NCBI GenBank assembly: GCA_000827325.1
Contig: KN832872.1
Coordinates: 1,550,001 to 1,614,000 of the forward strand
Length of the DNA stretch: 64,000 nucleotides
From: Oidiodendron maius Zn
Lineage: Eukaryota > Ascomycota > Leotiomycetes > Myxotrichaceae
Direction of reading: 5' to 3'
In this document: positions 22,726-34,100 of the stretch, in pieces
Layout: every line of letters starts with the position of its first letter
Position numbering within the stretch: position 1 is the stretch's first letter
Program-made: the position numbers and the translations under genes
Notes under the pieces: generated by a model
What the model saw: only the letters and a program-made list of their open reading frames with translations
What the model was told of the DNA's origin: nothing
Database searches by the model: none

Positions 22726-24628
22726 TCATGTACGTTCCGTAGACATTGTAGGCTTGAAGAGTTTGTCTAGTCCAATATGTTGAGGCTTTAACTCCCTCGG
22801 TTCGGGCTGAGCTGTTGTTACAGAGATATCAACCGGTGAGGACCCATATTTGCTCTTAGTTGAAGTATCCGAAGAGTAGATATAACTGAAACTGCTGCTG
22901 CTGTTGCTGATAAGAGGATGCCTGTCCGGAATCTCGCACGTATCCCCAAGGTCCTCAGCATCTTTGAACGAGTCTGAATATCGGCCGCTTATAACATCAT
23001 ACTTGACTCCAACGGTTGAAGAAATAGTAGAACTCCCGCTATACAAAGTATATGGACCCATTATTCCTTCTTGTATCATGGTCACTGATGTAGAGACAAG
23101 GGAAGGTACAGGAGACGGCGTTGGATATCCTTCGTTTCGAGGAATTTTTTGAGTAATGGTCATCTTGACCGGAGTTGTGATAAGGCTTCGGACCTATATG
23201 CTAGTAAGCAAACTTGGTACTGGTATCTTCTCTAGTGCACAACTTGCAGCAGCCAATATATATAATCTACCATTGCTAACACAGCTCCGAGGTGTTTGAA
23301 CAATTACACTATCAGAAATCGGAAACCATTTTCCATTATTGTCATATACCTGGTTTCCGCTACTGGTACTAACAACAGTCACTGCGAATGACGAAATTGA
23401 TGTTAGTATAGGAATATCAGTTCTGAACGAGTAGAACTTGAAAGCGGTCAGCAAGGCATCTAGCGTTTGAGCTGGTCGATAAGAGACATACAGTAAAGTT
23501 ATCATCAAATCCTCGAGCTTTTCCTGCCTGCTTAGTCTCAATTGGCGACCTCACAGTAAATCCATTTATGTCTTTGTACAGTATTTGCACAGAACCAATT
23601 TGTGAGGCTTTCCGAACCGTTGTTCTGACTCGAATATCGCCAGAAAACTCGAAACTCGCTCCTGCGGAGAGCAATGTGAGTTGCAAGCCAGAAGGCTTAA
23701 TCTCATATGGCTCAATTATATCTGATAGCATAGCACTTGGATGTACCGTCTCGATCATTCTCTGCAAAATCGATATACACATGGCATCGAAAGTCGTCGG
23801 GTTCATCATGGCCTTCAGAGTCACATTATTGTCTGAGCTGAAAACCTGAAAGTCGGAGTTTTTCTTTCTTCTCTTCGATACTCCAACTGAGAGTGGATTG
23901 ATATCTGGACCATTGATATATCGAGTAGCGATTTGATTATCGAACTCCTCTGTGCCATCGAATAGCTGGTAATCACTGCGTACTGTTCCAGGAACCACAA
24001 TATCGTCGAAGCTGTCAGAATGAACGCCTCCAAGAGTATGGCCACAAGCAGTCATGGCTATCATGTCATCCTTGCTGTAACCCATTCTCATGAATTGATT
24101 CGTAAACTGTCCTATCCCATTTTGCGGTTGTGGAACTCCCATCGGTCCAGCTAAAGTAGCATCGATTCTTCCGCCTCGCATAGGGATAGCAGGGCCACCA
24201 CAAGCTCGTACGCCAGTATAAACTCCCAGTGCTACAAGATCAGATATAGACAATCGCGAGTTGAAGAAGCGTGCATATGTAACCAGGGAAGTATACAACC
24301 CAGAACCAATATTTTCTCCACTGTTTAACTCGAAAGCCAGAGAAGCATCAATTCCTCCATGCACCGAGCCCTTAGTTTCGTAGAAGATATCAGTGGTTGC
24401 CATGTCGTGGAATGCAGTTTGGACCCATTCTGCGGCAGCCTGGCGTCCAGGGCCGTGTTCAGAGTAGGAGCATGGCGTCACAAAGGAGGAGAATCCTCTA
24501 CTCTTATACCCAGATCCAAGGAACATGACATCCTCCAACTCGTCAATTGAAGATGGCCAAGTTGGCTGAGCTGCCCAGAAGCGTGAAGTTAAGATGATCC
24601 AGGTTAGGCTCGGCCACAGAAACCTCAT
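22726..24628 (-). CDS. Secreted haem peroxidase (plant/fungal/bacterial peroxidase superfamily)
   Basis: Three exons: 24628-23492, 23436-23248 and 23193-22726, giving 597 aa. Intron 1 (55 nt) has donor GTATGT; intron 2 (54 nt) appears to be GC-AG (GCAAGT...TATAG) and is the only join I found that keeps the strand pattern LYILAA then VRSLITTPVKMTI. A signal peptide is likely at residues 1-20. The peroxidase domain covers about 45-290: the distal helix EWVQTAFHDMAT carries H74, and TACGHTLGGVH carries the proximal His. The position four before H74, an Arg in active members, is Gln70 here. A beta-rich module and a Ser/Thr/Pro-rich tail follow. Family members oxidise substrates with H2O2; substrate unknown, activity uncertain. 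Confidence 0.87.
23194..23247 (-). other. Predicted GC-AG intron in the peroxidase gene
   Basis: On the minus strand the donor is GCAAGT (23247-23242), the strict consensus of non-canonical GC introns, and the acceptor is CATATAG. Removing 54 nt keeps the frame. GT alternatives nearby shift the frame to early stops, give a 27-nt intron, or delete conserved-looking strands. Confidence 0.65.
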
Positions 24629-25391
24629 ACTCCTCGCTCATTTGATCGGTGTTTCTCTCACGCTTGGTGATTGTTGCGGCTAGGTGGACGTGGGAATCGT
24701 CACCACAGACACATTGGCATACTATGTCAACTGGCAGTATTTCCAGTATAAAGAGATTGAATTCCCGTGAGCAAGAGACACCTTCAAGTTTCTTAAATTG
24801 CCCTTTGTCGTGGGGTAATAAAAGAATTTGATGACCAGATCTTCACCTCCCCACCGCAGCCTCATGGCAATTGTGACTCCACTCACGGATTTCTTCCTAT
24901 AATGAACGGCGGGGAAGATCCAGGATCATGCACGAATGGCACGCTGTTAGGTTGCGGATGCCATTGCCCTCCAGTTTCAGCAAGGTCTGAATAAACTCTC
25001 AAAGGTAGCTCCATTTTACTTGCCCCTTCTGTCTAGGATTTGCAGCCTAAAAGTACTAACTGTAAGACGGGCTCCGATCTAAGTAGACTAACGAGTGCTG
25101 CCTTTCCCTGAAAGATTTTGATGATGCTTGTATCTTTAGCGAATAATTATCCAATGACTTCTTTGATTCTGTAATGTTCGAATGCAAAAAGATAATAATT
25201 GACTTGAAAAGGGAGCACAGAATAGAAAAGGTATTTAAACAAATTAAATTATAAAAAAATTCTAGTTTCGCAGACTTTTATTTAAAAATTAAAGCTGTCT
25301 GCGAAGGAATGAAGATTATTAACTTGGCATCATAGACAACCCACACGCGTACCGAAATACTGTACTAAGTTTGTAAATCGATCAAAGGCAA
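24629..25391. promoter_or_regulatory. Divergent promoter region of peroxidase and JmjC genes
   Basis: A 763-bp spacer between two start codons. The half near the JmjC gene is very AT-rich and holds a 9-bp inverted repeat (25267-25275 and 25297-25305). No gene is seen. Confidence 0.5.
25267..25305. repeat. TTCGCAGAC inverted repeat in AT-rich DNA
   Basis: TTCGCAGAC and its exact inverse GTCTGCGAA flank a 21-bp AT-rich loop, about 90 bp upstream of the JmjC start codon. It could be a hairpin, a dimeric binding site or a small foldback relic. Confidence 0.6.
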
Positions 25392-26652
25392 ATGACGCAT
25401 ATTTTGTCTCCTTCAATCATGGACGAGGAGCCACCGCCCAGTGATCCTATCACCGAGCTAATTACTACGTACAATGAATTAAACAGTTCCGTTATTTCAG
25501 AGATTACAGGCAACATCTCGCCCCTGGAATTCATGCGCTATGTCGCCCGCAATCGCCCTTTTGTATTCCGAGGCGGGGCTTCGGAATGGGAAGCAACCCA
25601 GACGTGGAATGTTCCTGAATTGAAAGCATTACTCAAGGGGCAGAGCGTGAATGTTGCTGTCACACCGAAAGGGTATGTACTTGATGGTTCTTCAAGCGGA
25701 TGGTCGGAACGTAGCTGATGATATAGAAACGCGGATTCCCCCACGAGAGATGGGGATGGAGAGTTACTGTTCGTGAAGCCCTGCGAAGAACATCAAACAT
25801 TTGAAGAATTTATAGATTTTGTCTCGCAGCAGGGAGTCAGAGTTGCCACTTCAGCAACTTCCAGTGAAAAGGAAATAAGATATGCCCAAACACGTAAGTC
25901 AACAAAAATCAGGCCCTTGACTGATTTCATTCTTCACAAATTTCTGGGACGCTAAGGCCTGTGAGACTAGAAAACGATAATCTACGCAATGAATACGCTA
26001 CATTGTTCTCTCATGTGGAAAGAGACATCCCATGGGCACGCATTGCTCTCCAGCAGGTTCCTGAAGCTATTAATCTCTGGATCGGCAACTCCCTGTCCAC
26101 CACAGCACTCCACAAAGATAATTATGAAAACATATATGTTCAGATTATTGGTCAAAAGCACTTTGCCTTACTACCACCTCTTGATTATGCATGTGTGAAT
26201 GAGCAGGAGTTGCCTCCGGCTTCATACATGCGTGATGAAGATGGTATCTTGAAGATAGTCAAGGAGGGCGGAGAGAAGGTCCCGTTTGCTACGTGGGATC
26301 CAGATCGAGAGGGGAACGAGACGGTGTACTCTAAACTTGCAACCCCGATGAGAGTTACTTTGATGCCAGGCGACATGCTCTATTTGCCTGCTCTTTGGTA
26401 AGTTCTCTGGCATGTAATGCCTGGGCATATGTTTATTTGATAAAAAGGTATCACAAAGTCTCCCAGTCTTGCTCCGAGGAAGGCATTTGCTGCGCTGTAA
26501 ATTATTGGTAAGGTGATGCAAAGGCGATGCAAACTTAACTTGGCAGAGAATGAGGCGCTGATGAAAACAGGTTTGACATGGAGTTTGGCGGGAGCCTTTA
26601 TCCACTTTGCAACTTCGCTCGAAGCTCCGGTTTAGCAGTGCTCAAGACTTGA
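25392..26652 (+). CDS. JMJD7-like JmjC 2-oxoglutarate oxygenase
   Basis: Five exons: 25392-25672, 25727-25893, 25971-26397, 26448-26507 and 26571-26652, giving 338 aa; introns are 50-77 nt. The start could instead be ATG 25419 (MDEEPP). The cupin/JmjC core has the iron triad H197-x-D199 (TTALHKDNYENIY) and H294 (LPALWYHKVSQ), with K at the 2-oxoglutarate position in GQKHFALLPP. Upstream motifs (PFVFRGGASEW) and the WFDMEFGG ending fit JMJD7, a lysyl (3S)-hydroxylase whose human substrates are the TRAFAC GTPases DRG1 and DRG2. Fungal members are often annotated loosely as phospholipase A2-like because of an old fusion-transcript name. Not a typical histone demethylase, since no PHD or JmjN domain is present. 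Confidence 0.9.
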
Positions 26653-26847
26653 AGATTTTGAGAATCTTTCTTTGAGAGTTTAACGGCGGATAGAAATAAC
26701 CGCCAGGATACTTAACCTACAGTACAACCAAACGGAAGGATGCCAATTGAAACTTTTTCAGCGGGGTATTAACACATTCTATATACATATAATACAATAC
26801 CGGAACTTGTAAGGTCGGTGTGATGACAAGAGAATGTGCGCAATCAA

Positions 26848-27718
26848 CTATTTTGATTCCGAACCAGTCCGACTCTCGAAATCCTTTTCCTTCCAGGCTC
26901 GTTCTTGAGCCCGTAGATCTTCTATATTTTGGTCGATTAGAGCGATATCTGCGTTGATTCGTAGAAGTCTCTCTCGTAATATGATTTCATACTCGCTCCC
27001 TGAAAGGGGTCTCATTGGACTCCATTTCGAGTTCAACCACGATTCTATTCTGTTCGAGGGAGCGGACTGGGCAAATTCTGATACTTGATCATCTGCTCTG
27101 TTATACAAAGCTTGCCCTCCTGCGCCAAGTATGGCAAACATTACGGCAGCAGGGATTACGTTCCTCGGGCCACCTATACACCCAGTCAGGACGATCAATC
27201 TCCGACTGGGACGGGGAACTTACGCAATAGACCACCGGCAGTTCCGGCTACGCCACCAGAGATAGCACTTACATATACGCTATCTTTGGGTGTAAGCTTT
27301 TCCTGACCCCAGGACTGACGAATGTAGCTCCTCGACGCTGTGAATGAACTTCCAAGAGTGAACCATTGAACCCCTGACGCTAGAGCAAATAAAGTTGGAT
27401 TGCTAGATCGTATCACTCCAGCAAATGCACCGACAAGCAGCCCGGACATTCCTAGAATTAAATTTAGCTATTTTCTTCTGGGTCAAGGAATTCGTCCCAT
27501 GGAAATTTTAGAGGAAACTGCCTCGATATGAGATACTAACAACACTGAACAAGCATACCGGAGAGGCCACCAACTTGGAGCGCAGGATAGAGGATTTTTG
27601 AATCATCCTCAGACGGGCGATTCTGAGATGCACGAGATTCCAATCCTGCAGCACTTGGCTTTCCAGTCATGTCGTCCTTGACCTTTTGAACGGCGCACAC
27701 ATTTGGCTGCATTTTCAT
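26848..27718 (-). CDS. Tim17/Tim22-like mitochondrial membrane protein
   Basis: Three exons: 27718-27559, 27451-27224 and 27173-26848, giving 237 aa; introns are 107 and 50 nt (GTATGC and GTAAGT donors). The start is ATG 27718 (MKMQPNV). Glycine-spaced hydrophobic helices (GLSGMSGLLVGAFAGVI, AISGGVAGTAGGLL, AAVMFAILGAGGQALYN) resemble the Tim17/Tim22/Tim23/Pmp24 superfamily fold, and a charged helix (RERLLRINADIALIDQNI) ends the protein. Such proteins sit in the mitochondrial inner membrane and take part in protein import or complex assembly. It is longer than Tim22, so a separate fungal relative is likely. Its 3' end faces the JmjC gene 195 bp away; its 5' end is divergent from eIF4B. Confidence 0.7.
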
Positions 27719-28133
27719 CAAACCCGCTCTCCAGACAGATCATAAAGGCGAGTGCACACCCATAGGGAGATTCCTTTATGATAATCAGTAGATGCAGTCG
27801 TTATCCCCAAGTCGTGAGTTGGATGTTTTATGTCGTATTTCCTCTCTTTCAGCCGCAACTTTGATTCCGCCCACGATCAAGTGCCGTAGTCCAGGTTAGG
27901 ATTAGCCGCACTAACCCCTGTCGATAAATCGCTCAGGGAATTATCGCACTTTCAAAACTCAGCGCAGAACTTTATCGATCTCTCCAACAACGTCAGGTTC
28001 CTTGAAGTTGATTTGACAGCTCGCACCCATCTACGCACGTTGCCAAGGGATATAATCTGTATCATCTGCTCCATCCACCCGGACATCGCGCAAGACACAG
28101 CTCTCGCGCACTGTCCCAAATTCAACCGCAATC
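27719..28133. promoter_or_regulatory. Divergent promoter region of Tim-like gene and eIF4B
   Basis: A 415-bp spacer between two start codons. No recognised element beyond a CT-rich stretch shortly before the eIF4B start. Confidence 0.45.
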
Positions 28134-30222
28134 ATGGGTAGGTGCCTGCAAACCTTTTCGATCTTCACATCTCGGACCCCGGACCCCATCCACAGCCCCC
28201 ACCATTGTCGAGAGGACAGAGCTGATCGACGTGCCCATACAGCGCCTAAGAAGAAGGAGCAGCAGAAGATGTCCCTTGGGGCTTTTCTGACTGACGAGAG
28301 TAAGCTGAGTCCTAGCCGCCTCGTGCCGCGCCTACGTGATTTAACAATGTTGCAGAGATGGGCTCTTGGGCCGATGAGATGGAGGACATGCCCGTTTGTA
28401 AGTTCGCCCAACAACCTGTGTGGAGACGTAGGCTAACATTTCTTCTGTAGCGGGTACGTGCCCCTTGGATACACGCAACCAAACGGTGGATAGTGCAACG
28501 TACTAATTGCCGCAGACTCCCGAACTTCGTATGGAGCGCCTGAGCGCCGCACGTACAACTCTACAACTGGTACTTTTGGTGGCAGCTCGATGGGAGGTCA
28601 GTTAGGGCATCATGCTACTACCCGCGCTGACATTGCTGACTTGGCGCTGCAGGCTACTCTGTCCGCGAGGAACTCCCATTGCCCGACAAGCCCCCGTATA
28701 CCGTTCATCTTGGCAACCTTTCGTTCGATGCAACAATTGGGGATGTCACCGACTTCTTCACTGGATGCGAATGCACTAATGTGAGGATTATTGAGGATAA
28801 ATTGGAGATGAAGCCAAAGGGCTTCGGTTATGCAGAATTCGCCACCCTAGATGGTTTGAAGCAGGCTTTGACCCTTAACGGCAGTCAGTTCCAAGGCCGA
28901 AATATTAGGATCAGTGTTGCCGATCCCCGTATGTTGTTCGCCTCATTGGACTCCCTGACTAGCTAACATCCGTTATAGCCAAGGATCGTGACCGCCCCGA
29001 CGCACGAGAGTTTGGAGATTGGAGTAGAAAAGGGCCTCTGCCAGATCTACCCACCCGTGGTGGGGATCGCCGTGATCGAGGAGGGTTTGGATCTGACTTT
29101 GGGGGAGAACGTAGAGAACGCAGAGATTTCGATGGCGATGGAAAGGTTAGAGATTTTGGAGACTGGACTCGCAAGGGGCCTCTTTCCCCACTGCCACAGC
29201 AGGAGCGCGGCCCAAGAGATGGCGGGCGCCCAGGAACAAATGATGGCCCAACTGCAGAGGGCTTCAGAGACCGAAGAACATCTCCAGCTCAATGGGGCGA
29301 GGGCCGCACCACACAAGGATCGCAGGATGGGGGTTCGAGGCCTCCGAGACGCGAATTCCAGGAACGACCTGTCGTTGAACGCACACCTACGGCTGCCGAG
29401 CAGGACAATCAATGGCGTGCCAAGATGAAGCCTGATCAGCCGCCTGCCAAGTCCCCGATCACGTCTCGAGAGGGCAGTGAGGCGCCTTCCTCGCCCGCTC
29501 TTGCATCCGCCGCTCCGGCCGGCCGACCGAAGTTGAACCTTGCTAAGCGTACAGTCTCCGAGAACCCAGACCAACCGGCTCAACCCTCAGCCGGGGGTGA
29601 TGCTAAAGCTAACCCATTCGGTGCCGCTCGGCCTATTGATACAGCTGCCAAAGAGAGGGAGATTGAAGAAAAGCGCCTAGCAGCTCTCAAGGAAAAGAAG
29701 GACGCCGAAGAGAAAGCCAAGGAGGAGAGGAAAGAAGCTGTCAAAGCTGCGAAGGCCGCAGAGGCTGAGAAGCAGGAAGGAGCCGAAGCAGAGATTCCGG
29801 CCGAAGGCGAAGATGTAACGAACGGGGAGATAGCTGAGGGAGAGAATCAAAATGGAAACGTCGTTGACGACAAGGCTGCCAAGCCAAAAGAGGTTCTCCG
29901 AGATGCTAAGCCGAAGCCCTCAGATGCTGGTGCTTGGAGACGACCTTCAGGGCAAGGTCCTCCAACAGCCCCACGTGGTGATGATATTCCAAGAGGACCC
30001 CGGGGTGGCCGAGGTGGCAGAGGCGGTGGCCGTGGACGTTACTACGATGAGGGTCGCGGAGGCAGACAGAACTCCAATGGCAGACCACCTGCCCCAGCTA
30101 GCCAGCCAGCACCAGCACCTGCACCCGAACCAGAAGCCGCTGCTCTGGAGGAGGATGGCTGGAGCACTGTCTCTAAGCCAAAGAAAAATAACCGTGGTGC
30201 CCCGCGCGCTATTGCCTCTTAA
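28134..30222 (+). CDS. Translation initiation factor eIF4B
   Basis: The best model has seven coding exons: 28134-28137 (only ATGG), 28243-28299, 28356-28397, 28451-28453 (3 nt), 28516-28596, 28653-28928 and 28979-30222, giving 568 aa. Skipping the 3-nt exon also stays in frame (567 aa). The protein starts MAPKKKEQQKMSLGAFLTDE, then GSWADEMEDMP, matching fungal eIF4B. One RRM spans about 75-150 (RNP2 VHLGNLSF, RNP1 GFGYAEF). Arg/Gly/Asp-rich repeats follow, with FGDWSRKGPL and FGDWTRKGPL as the eIF4B repeat core, then a Lys/Glu/Ala-rich coiled segment and an RGG box. eIF4B (yeast Tif3, fission yeast Sce3) stimulates eIF4A helicase and 40S recruitment in the cytoplasm. It converges with RRP5. 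Confidence 0.95.
28451..28453 (+). other. Predicted 3-nt microexon of eIF4B
   Basis: CGG lies between a full acceptor (branch GGCTAACAT, then TTCTTCTGTAG) and a full donor (GTACGT), with the next acceptor preceded by TACTAATTG and GCCGCAG. The introns would be 53 and 62 nt, a normal size here. Using it encodes Ser-Asp where skipping gives Tyr; both keep frame. Confidence 0.6.
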
Positions 30223-31110
30223 ATAATGATGATTCGCCTGGCCCCTACGATATTGTTTAGCAATGAATTCGACCAACCTTCTAGCGCATTGTAATCGGCT
30301 GGGCCCTGAAATTTATTCAGCGTTGAGTAATCGAACCTCGAATCTGGTTACCATTCTCAGGATCACAACTTCTTCATGGCTTTTCTTTGGCGTTCGGATC
30401 TTCCCAGTCACATATGTCTAGACCTTCATGCTCGCAGCCAGGTTATTCAGCATAGCCTTGGACACCAATCATATAACAGAATCCGGTCGTCTGGCGCTTA
30501 GAAGCATTGGTGGCCTTTGCACAAACAAGTCTTTTTCTGATATCTTGTCTTGCATGTGTCAAGCAGTGCGCTGTGCATGCATGGCATGAAGCGGATATTT
30601 CCGGCATACAGGCTCACCTCATATCTGTTCTCGCGATATCTGCCATGACCACTCTTTCGGCAGGTTGACGGTAGTTAAAAGTTCTCTCTTACGATCATAT
30701 GGCAACCGGAATAAGCCGCCTCGTTTGTGCTATGAGGTGGCTGACCGGCTGTTACAGGGTATCTAAATGGATGGATGATACGCATGATGTGCCTCCGTTT
30801 GTATTTTTACGTGCTCTCGATCGTATCAATTCCAGAATCTTGAAATTTACCTATGCATATCAAATTGCTACATCTGTGTTTTGATATATGTGTGTTGATA
30901 TATTAGTGCCTCGATACTTGGAAATGGAAACTCTGCATTGACCCAGAGGTCTCAAACTGATGCCATTGACACAAATCATAGGTATAATGCGTAAACAAAT
31001 TGTATTACGTGACTGAGTGCTCGATCACCAAGGTGCTATGCTTTACCCAAAAGATGGACGACTTTTATAACTACCTGAACTCCATTGAAGACCAATGCAG
31101 ATTCTATGCC
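30223..31110. other. Convergent 3' intergenic region
   Basis: An 888-bp AT-rich region between the stop codons of eIF4B and RRP5. No coding or RNA gene seen. Confidence 0.5.
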
Positions 31111-34100
31111 TCATTCCTCGTCCTTCTTCTGGGCCGCAGCTCTGACCCACTCCTCCGCCCTCACCTTAACCTTCTCCTTCGACTTCTCGTCTCCGTTTTC
31201 CGCTTCCCACTCACTCCACCTCCTAAACCAAGCTTTCGCCCCCTTCGGCTTTAGCCCCTTGACCTTAATCACCCTCTCAAACACGCCCCTCACGATATCC
31301 TTATCACCTTGATTGATCTCTAAATCCAGTAACTGGTTCCAGATGTCTAGGCGTTTAGGATACGTGGCGACCAGACCTTCGAAGATGGTTCGCCCGCGCT
31401 CAGGAGAGCCGTTGGGTGACTTGAACTCTAGAGCGGCGAATTTTAAGGTAAGGGCGAGGTGAGTATGTGGAGGGAGAGATTGGACAGCGCGGTTTAGGAG
31501 TGCGCGGGCTTTGTCTGGGGAGGAGTGTCTTCGGTGGAGGAAGTCGGCGTAGTTATACCATACCGCAGGGGACTGAGAGAACTTCTTGACAAGAACCTGG
31601 AATAGTTCATCCGCTTTCTATTGACGATTAGTATTCAATGGTGTACATAGGATATCCATGTACTTACATCTTGCTTTCCGGATTGAATGTAGATGCTGAT
31701 TAATGTCTCGTGCACTTCCTGAGCATCGTTGTACTGGCATGCCCGCTTAAAGACGTCTTCGAGAGTGTCGATGGTGCCGTATTCGACCTCAAGATTCAGC
31801 CATGCGGACCAGACATTGAACTTCTCCGTCTCCTCACGGATATTGATTGCTTTGATGGCACGCTCAGCGACCTCTCTAGCCTTACCAAGCTCGCTAAGCT
31901 GTACTTGGAACGCCATATATGCAATCCACAGTTGAGAGGAATCAGGCTGCCCAAGAAGTATTCGTTCAAAGTCGTCTACGGATTGCGGCCCATTGGCATC
32001 TAGATCTCCAGTCCGATCAATCTTGATATCGGCCTTACGGCGCTTCTTTTTTTTTGGCATATCATCTGCGCTGTCATCGCTAGACTCTGCATTCGATTCT
32101 TCTTGATCGAGAACATCTGCAGACCAATCGAAACCACCAACGTCGAGTGCAGTCACATCTTTATCACCAATGTCCTCCATTTCTTGGTTAGAGTCCTCCT
32201 TATTGTCCTCTTTGTTTGTGACACTTGCCATACCGCTAAGATTGACTCTATTTTCCTCATCGCCATTCCAGTCTTCCTCATCACTAGATTCTGTCAGCTT
32301 GACACCATGCATTGCACTCAAGTCGTCATCGTCGCTCTCTTCAGCGGACGCTTCGCCATTTTCAAAGTATGACGCCTTCAGGCCGAAACTAATGCGTTTT
32401 TTCTCAGGGTCGATTTTCAGTACAATAGCCTTAACAGAATCGCCCTCATCATACACCTCTTTGACATTCTTGACGCGTTTCTCAGCCATCTCACTCTGAT
32501 GACATAACCCACTGACATTTGCCGACTTATCAATGACAATGAAGACTCCGAAATCTTCGACTTTTCGAACCTTGCCTGTTACAATCTGTCCAACTTTGAC
32601 ATTGTCAAATGTAAGAGGGGGAACATAATTCTTGTCGATGACAGACGGCTTCAAACTCATCTGGATATGTCCTAAATTTTCATCTACAGCAACGATTTTG
32701 CCTTTGACTAGTTCATCGACTTCAAAATTCGATTTCCAGTCCTTGAGGTATGAGTCCGATAAGTCAGAGACACGGACATAAGCTTTAAGGTTGTGACCAA
32801 GATTGATGAACAAGCCCTTATCAGAGACATCTTTAACAAATCCTCGTAAGGTGTCGCCAACCTTTACTTGTGATACGGATAATATTTCAGGGTCTTGAAC
32901 TGGAAGCGAGGAATTGAGAACTCTTGAAGGTCGTGTAGATAAGCTTATTCTCTTATTGGTGGCATCAATATCGGTGACACAGACTCGAATAATGTCATTC
33001 CTCGAGTACTTGGTGGGATCAGCCTCGTCGAAGTCGTCGGAAAGGTCAGTAAGGTTGACTGGACCAGATACATTGTCGCTCAGTTGAACCATGATATGCC
33101 TTTCATTTACTCGGGTAACCTTGCCAGGTATTACCATACCCCTGCTGATATTCTTATACGTCAGTTGCTCAGTGGATTGTGTAGAGCGGGCAGAGAGATC
33201 CAAGCGGTTACTTTTTACGTCCACAGAAGTTGCGTGTACCCTGATGGCAGATCCAATTGGGAAATTAGACTCAATATCCGTTAATAATGAAACTTCATCA
33301 GAGAGATCTAAGTGACGAACGCGTCCGCGAACATTTGGAGAGAGGTTGACCCATACGCAATCAGGACCAATGTTGTTCACAAAGGCTATCCAAGAGGACC
33401 CAACCTTAACTTTGTCTAGTGTGATGGGTTCCTTGGCTGTCTCTCTTTGATCACTTGGTTTGGCTGAGAGCTCAAAGGCTAACGTCTTTCCAGATCTGTG
33501 GGTAATTGGCAGGAAGCGATGGTTGCGAGCATCATGGATACCCAGAACACGGACAGGTAAAACGAGACCCTTAGAGATATGTTTTAGCGGTCGCTTGCGG
33601 TCCTTAATTTCGTCCCAAGTGTCAAACACCTGAGATATGTCAATACGACCTTGGATGTTATCTGCAAGTTGAACATTAATCTGTGTCTCCTTAATAGAAG
33701 CAACTTTCGCTTTTATCAGCTTTCCAATCGTCAGATCGCCGATAGAGTTGATTGAATCATCTACTGGATTTACGGCCGCTTTATCGAAGCCCTCTGGAGA
33801 CTGTGCAATATCCTTGGGCGCTCTGTTGTCGTTTGCAATATCAGCCATAGAAAGTACAAATCGCTGCATTTCATGATCGACCGATATAATCTTGGCCTCT
33901 ATGGACTGGAATTTTTTCATGCCGAAATCAGGTAAGGATGTAACTTCCGCAGGTAATTTAGTCTTTGGCAGCAGACCTGTGAGACCGCCTCCAAACTGGA
34001 TAAAGATATCCTTTAGTGTGATATTCTTAACGAACCCTTGAACAATCCTGTTCTCCTTGACGTCGTGAAAGCTTCGCAAGAGAGTTCTGTCTTTGGCGGC

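Noticed and set aside
28988-29428. A second open frame overlapping the eIF4B exon
   Set aside because: It is a shifted reading of the Arg/Gly-rich repeat region; the eIF4B frame carries the family motifs.
30321-30350. GGTTCGATTAC on the minus strand, like a tRNA B box
   Set aside because: T-stem pairing fails and there is no cloverleaf upstream.
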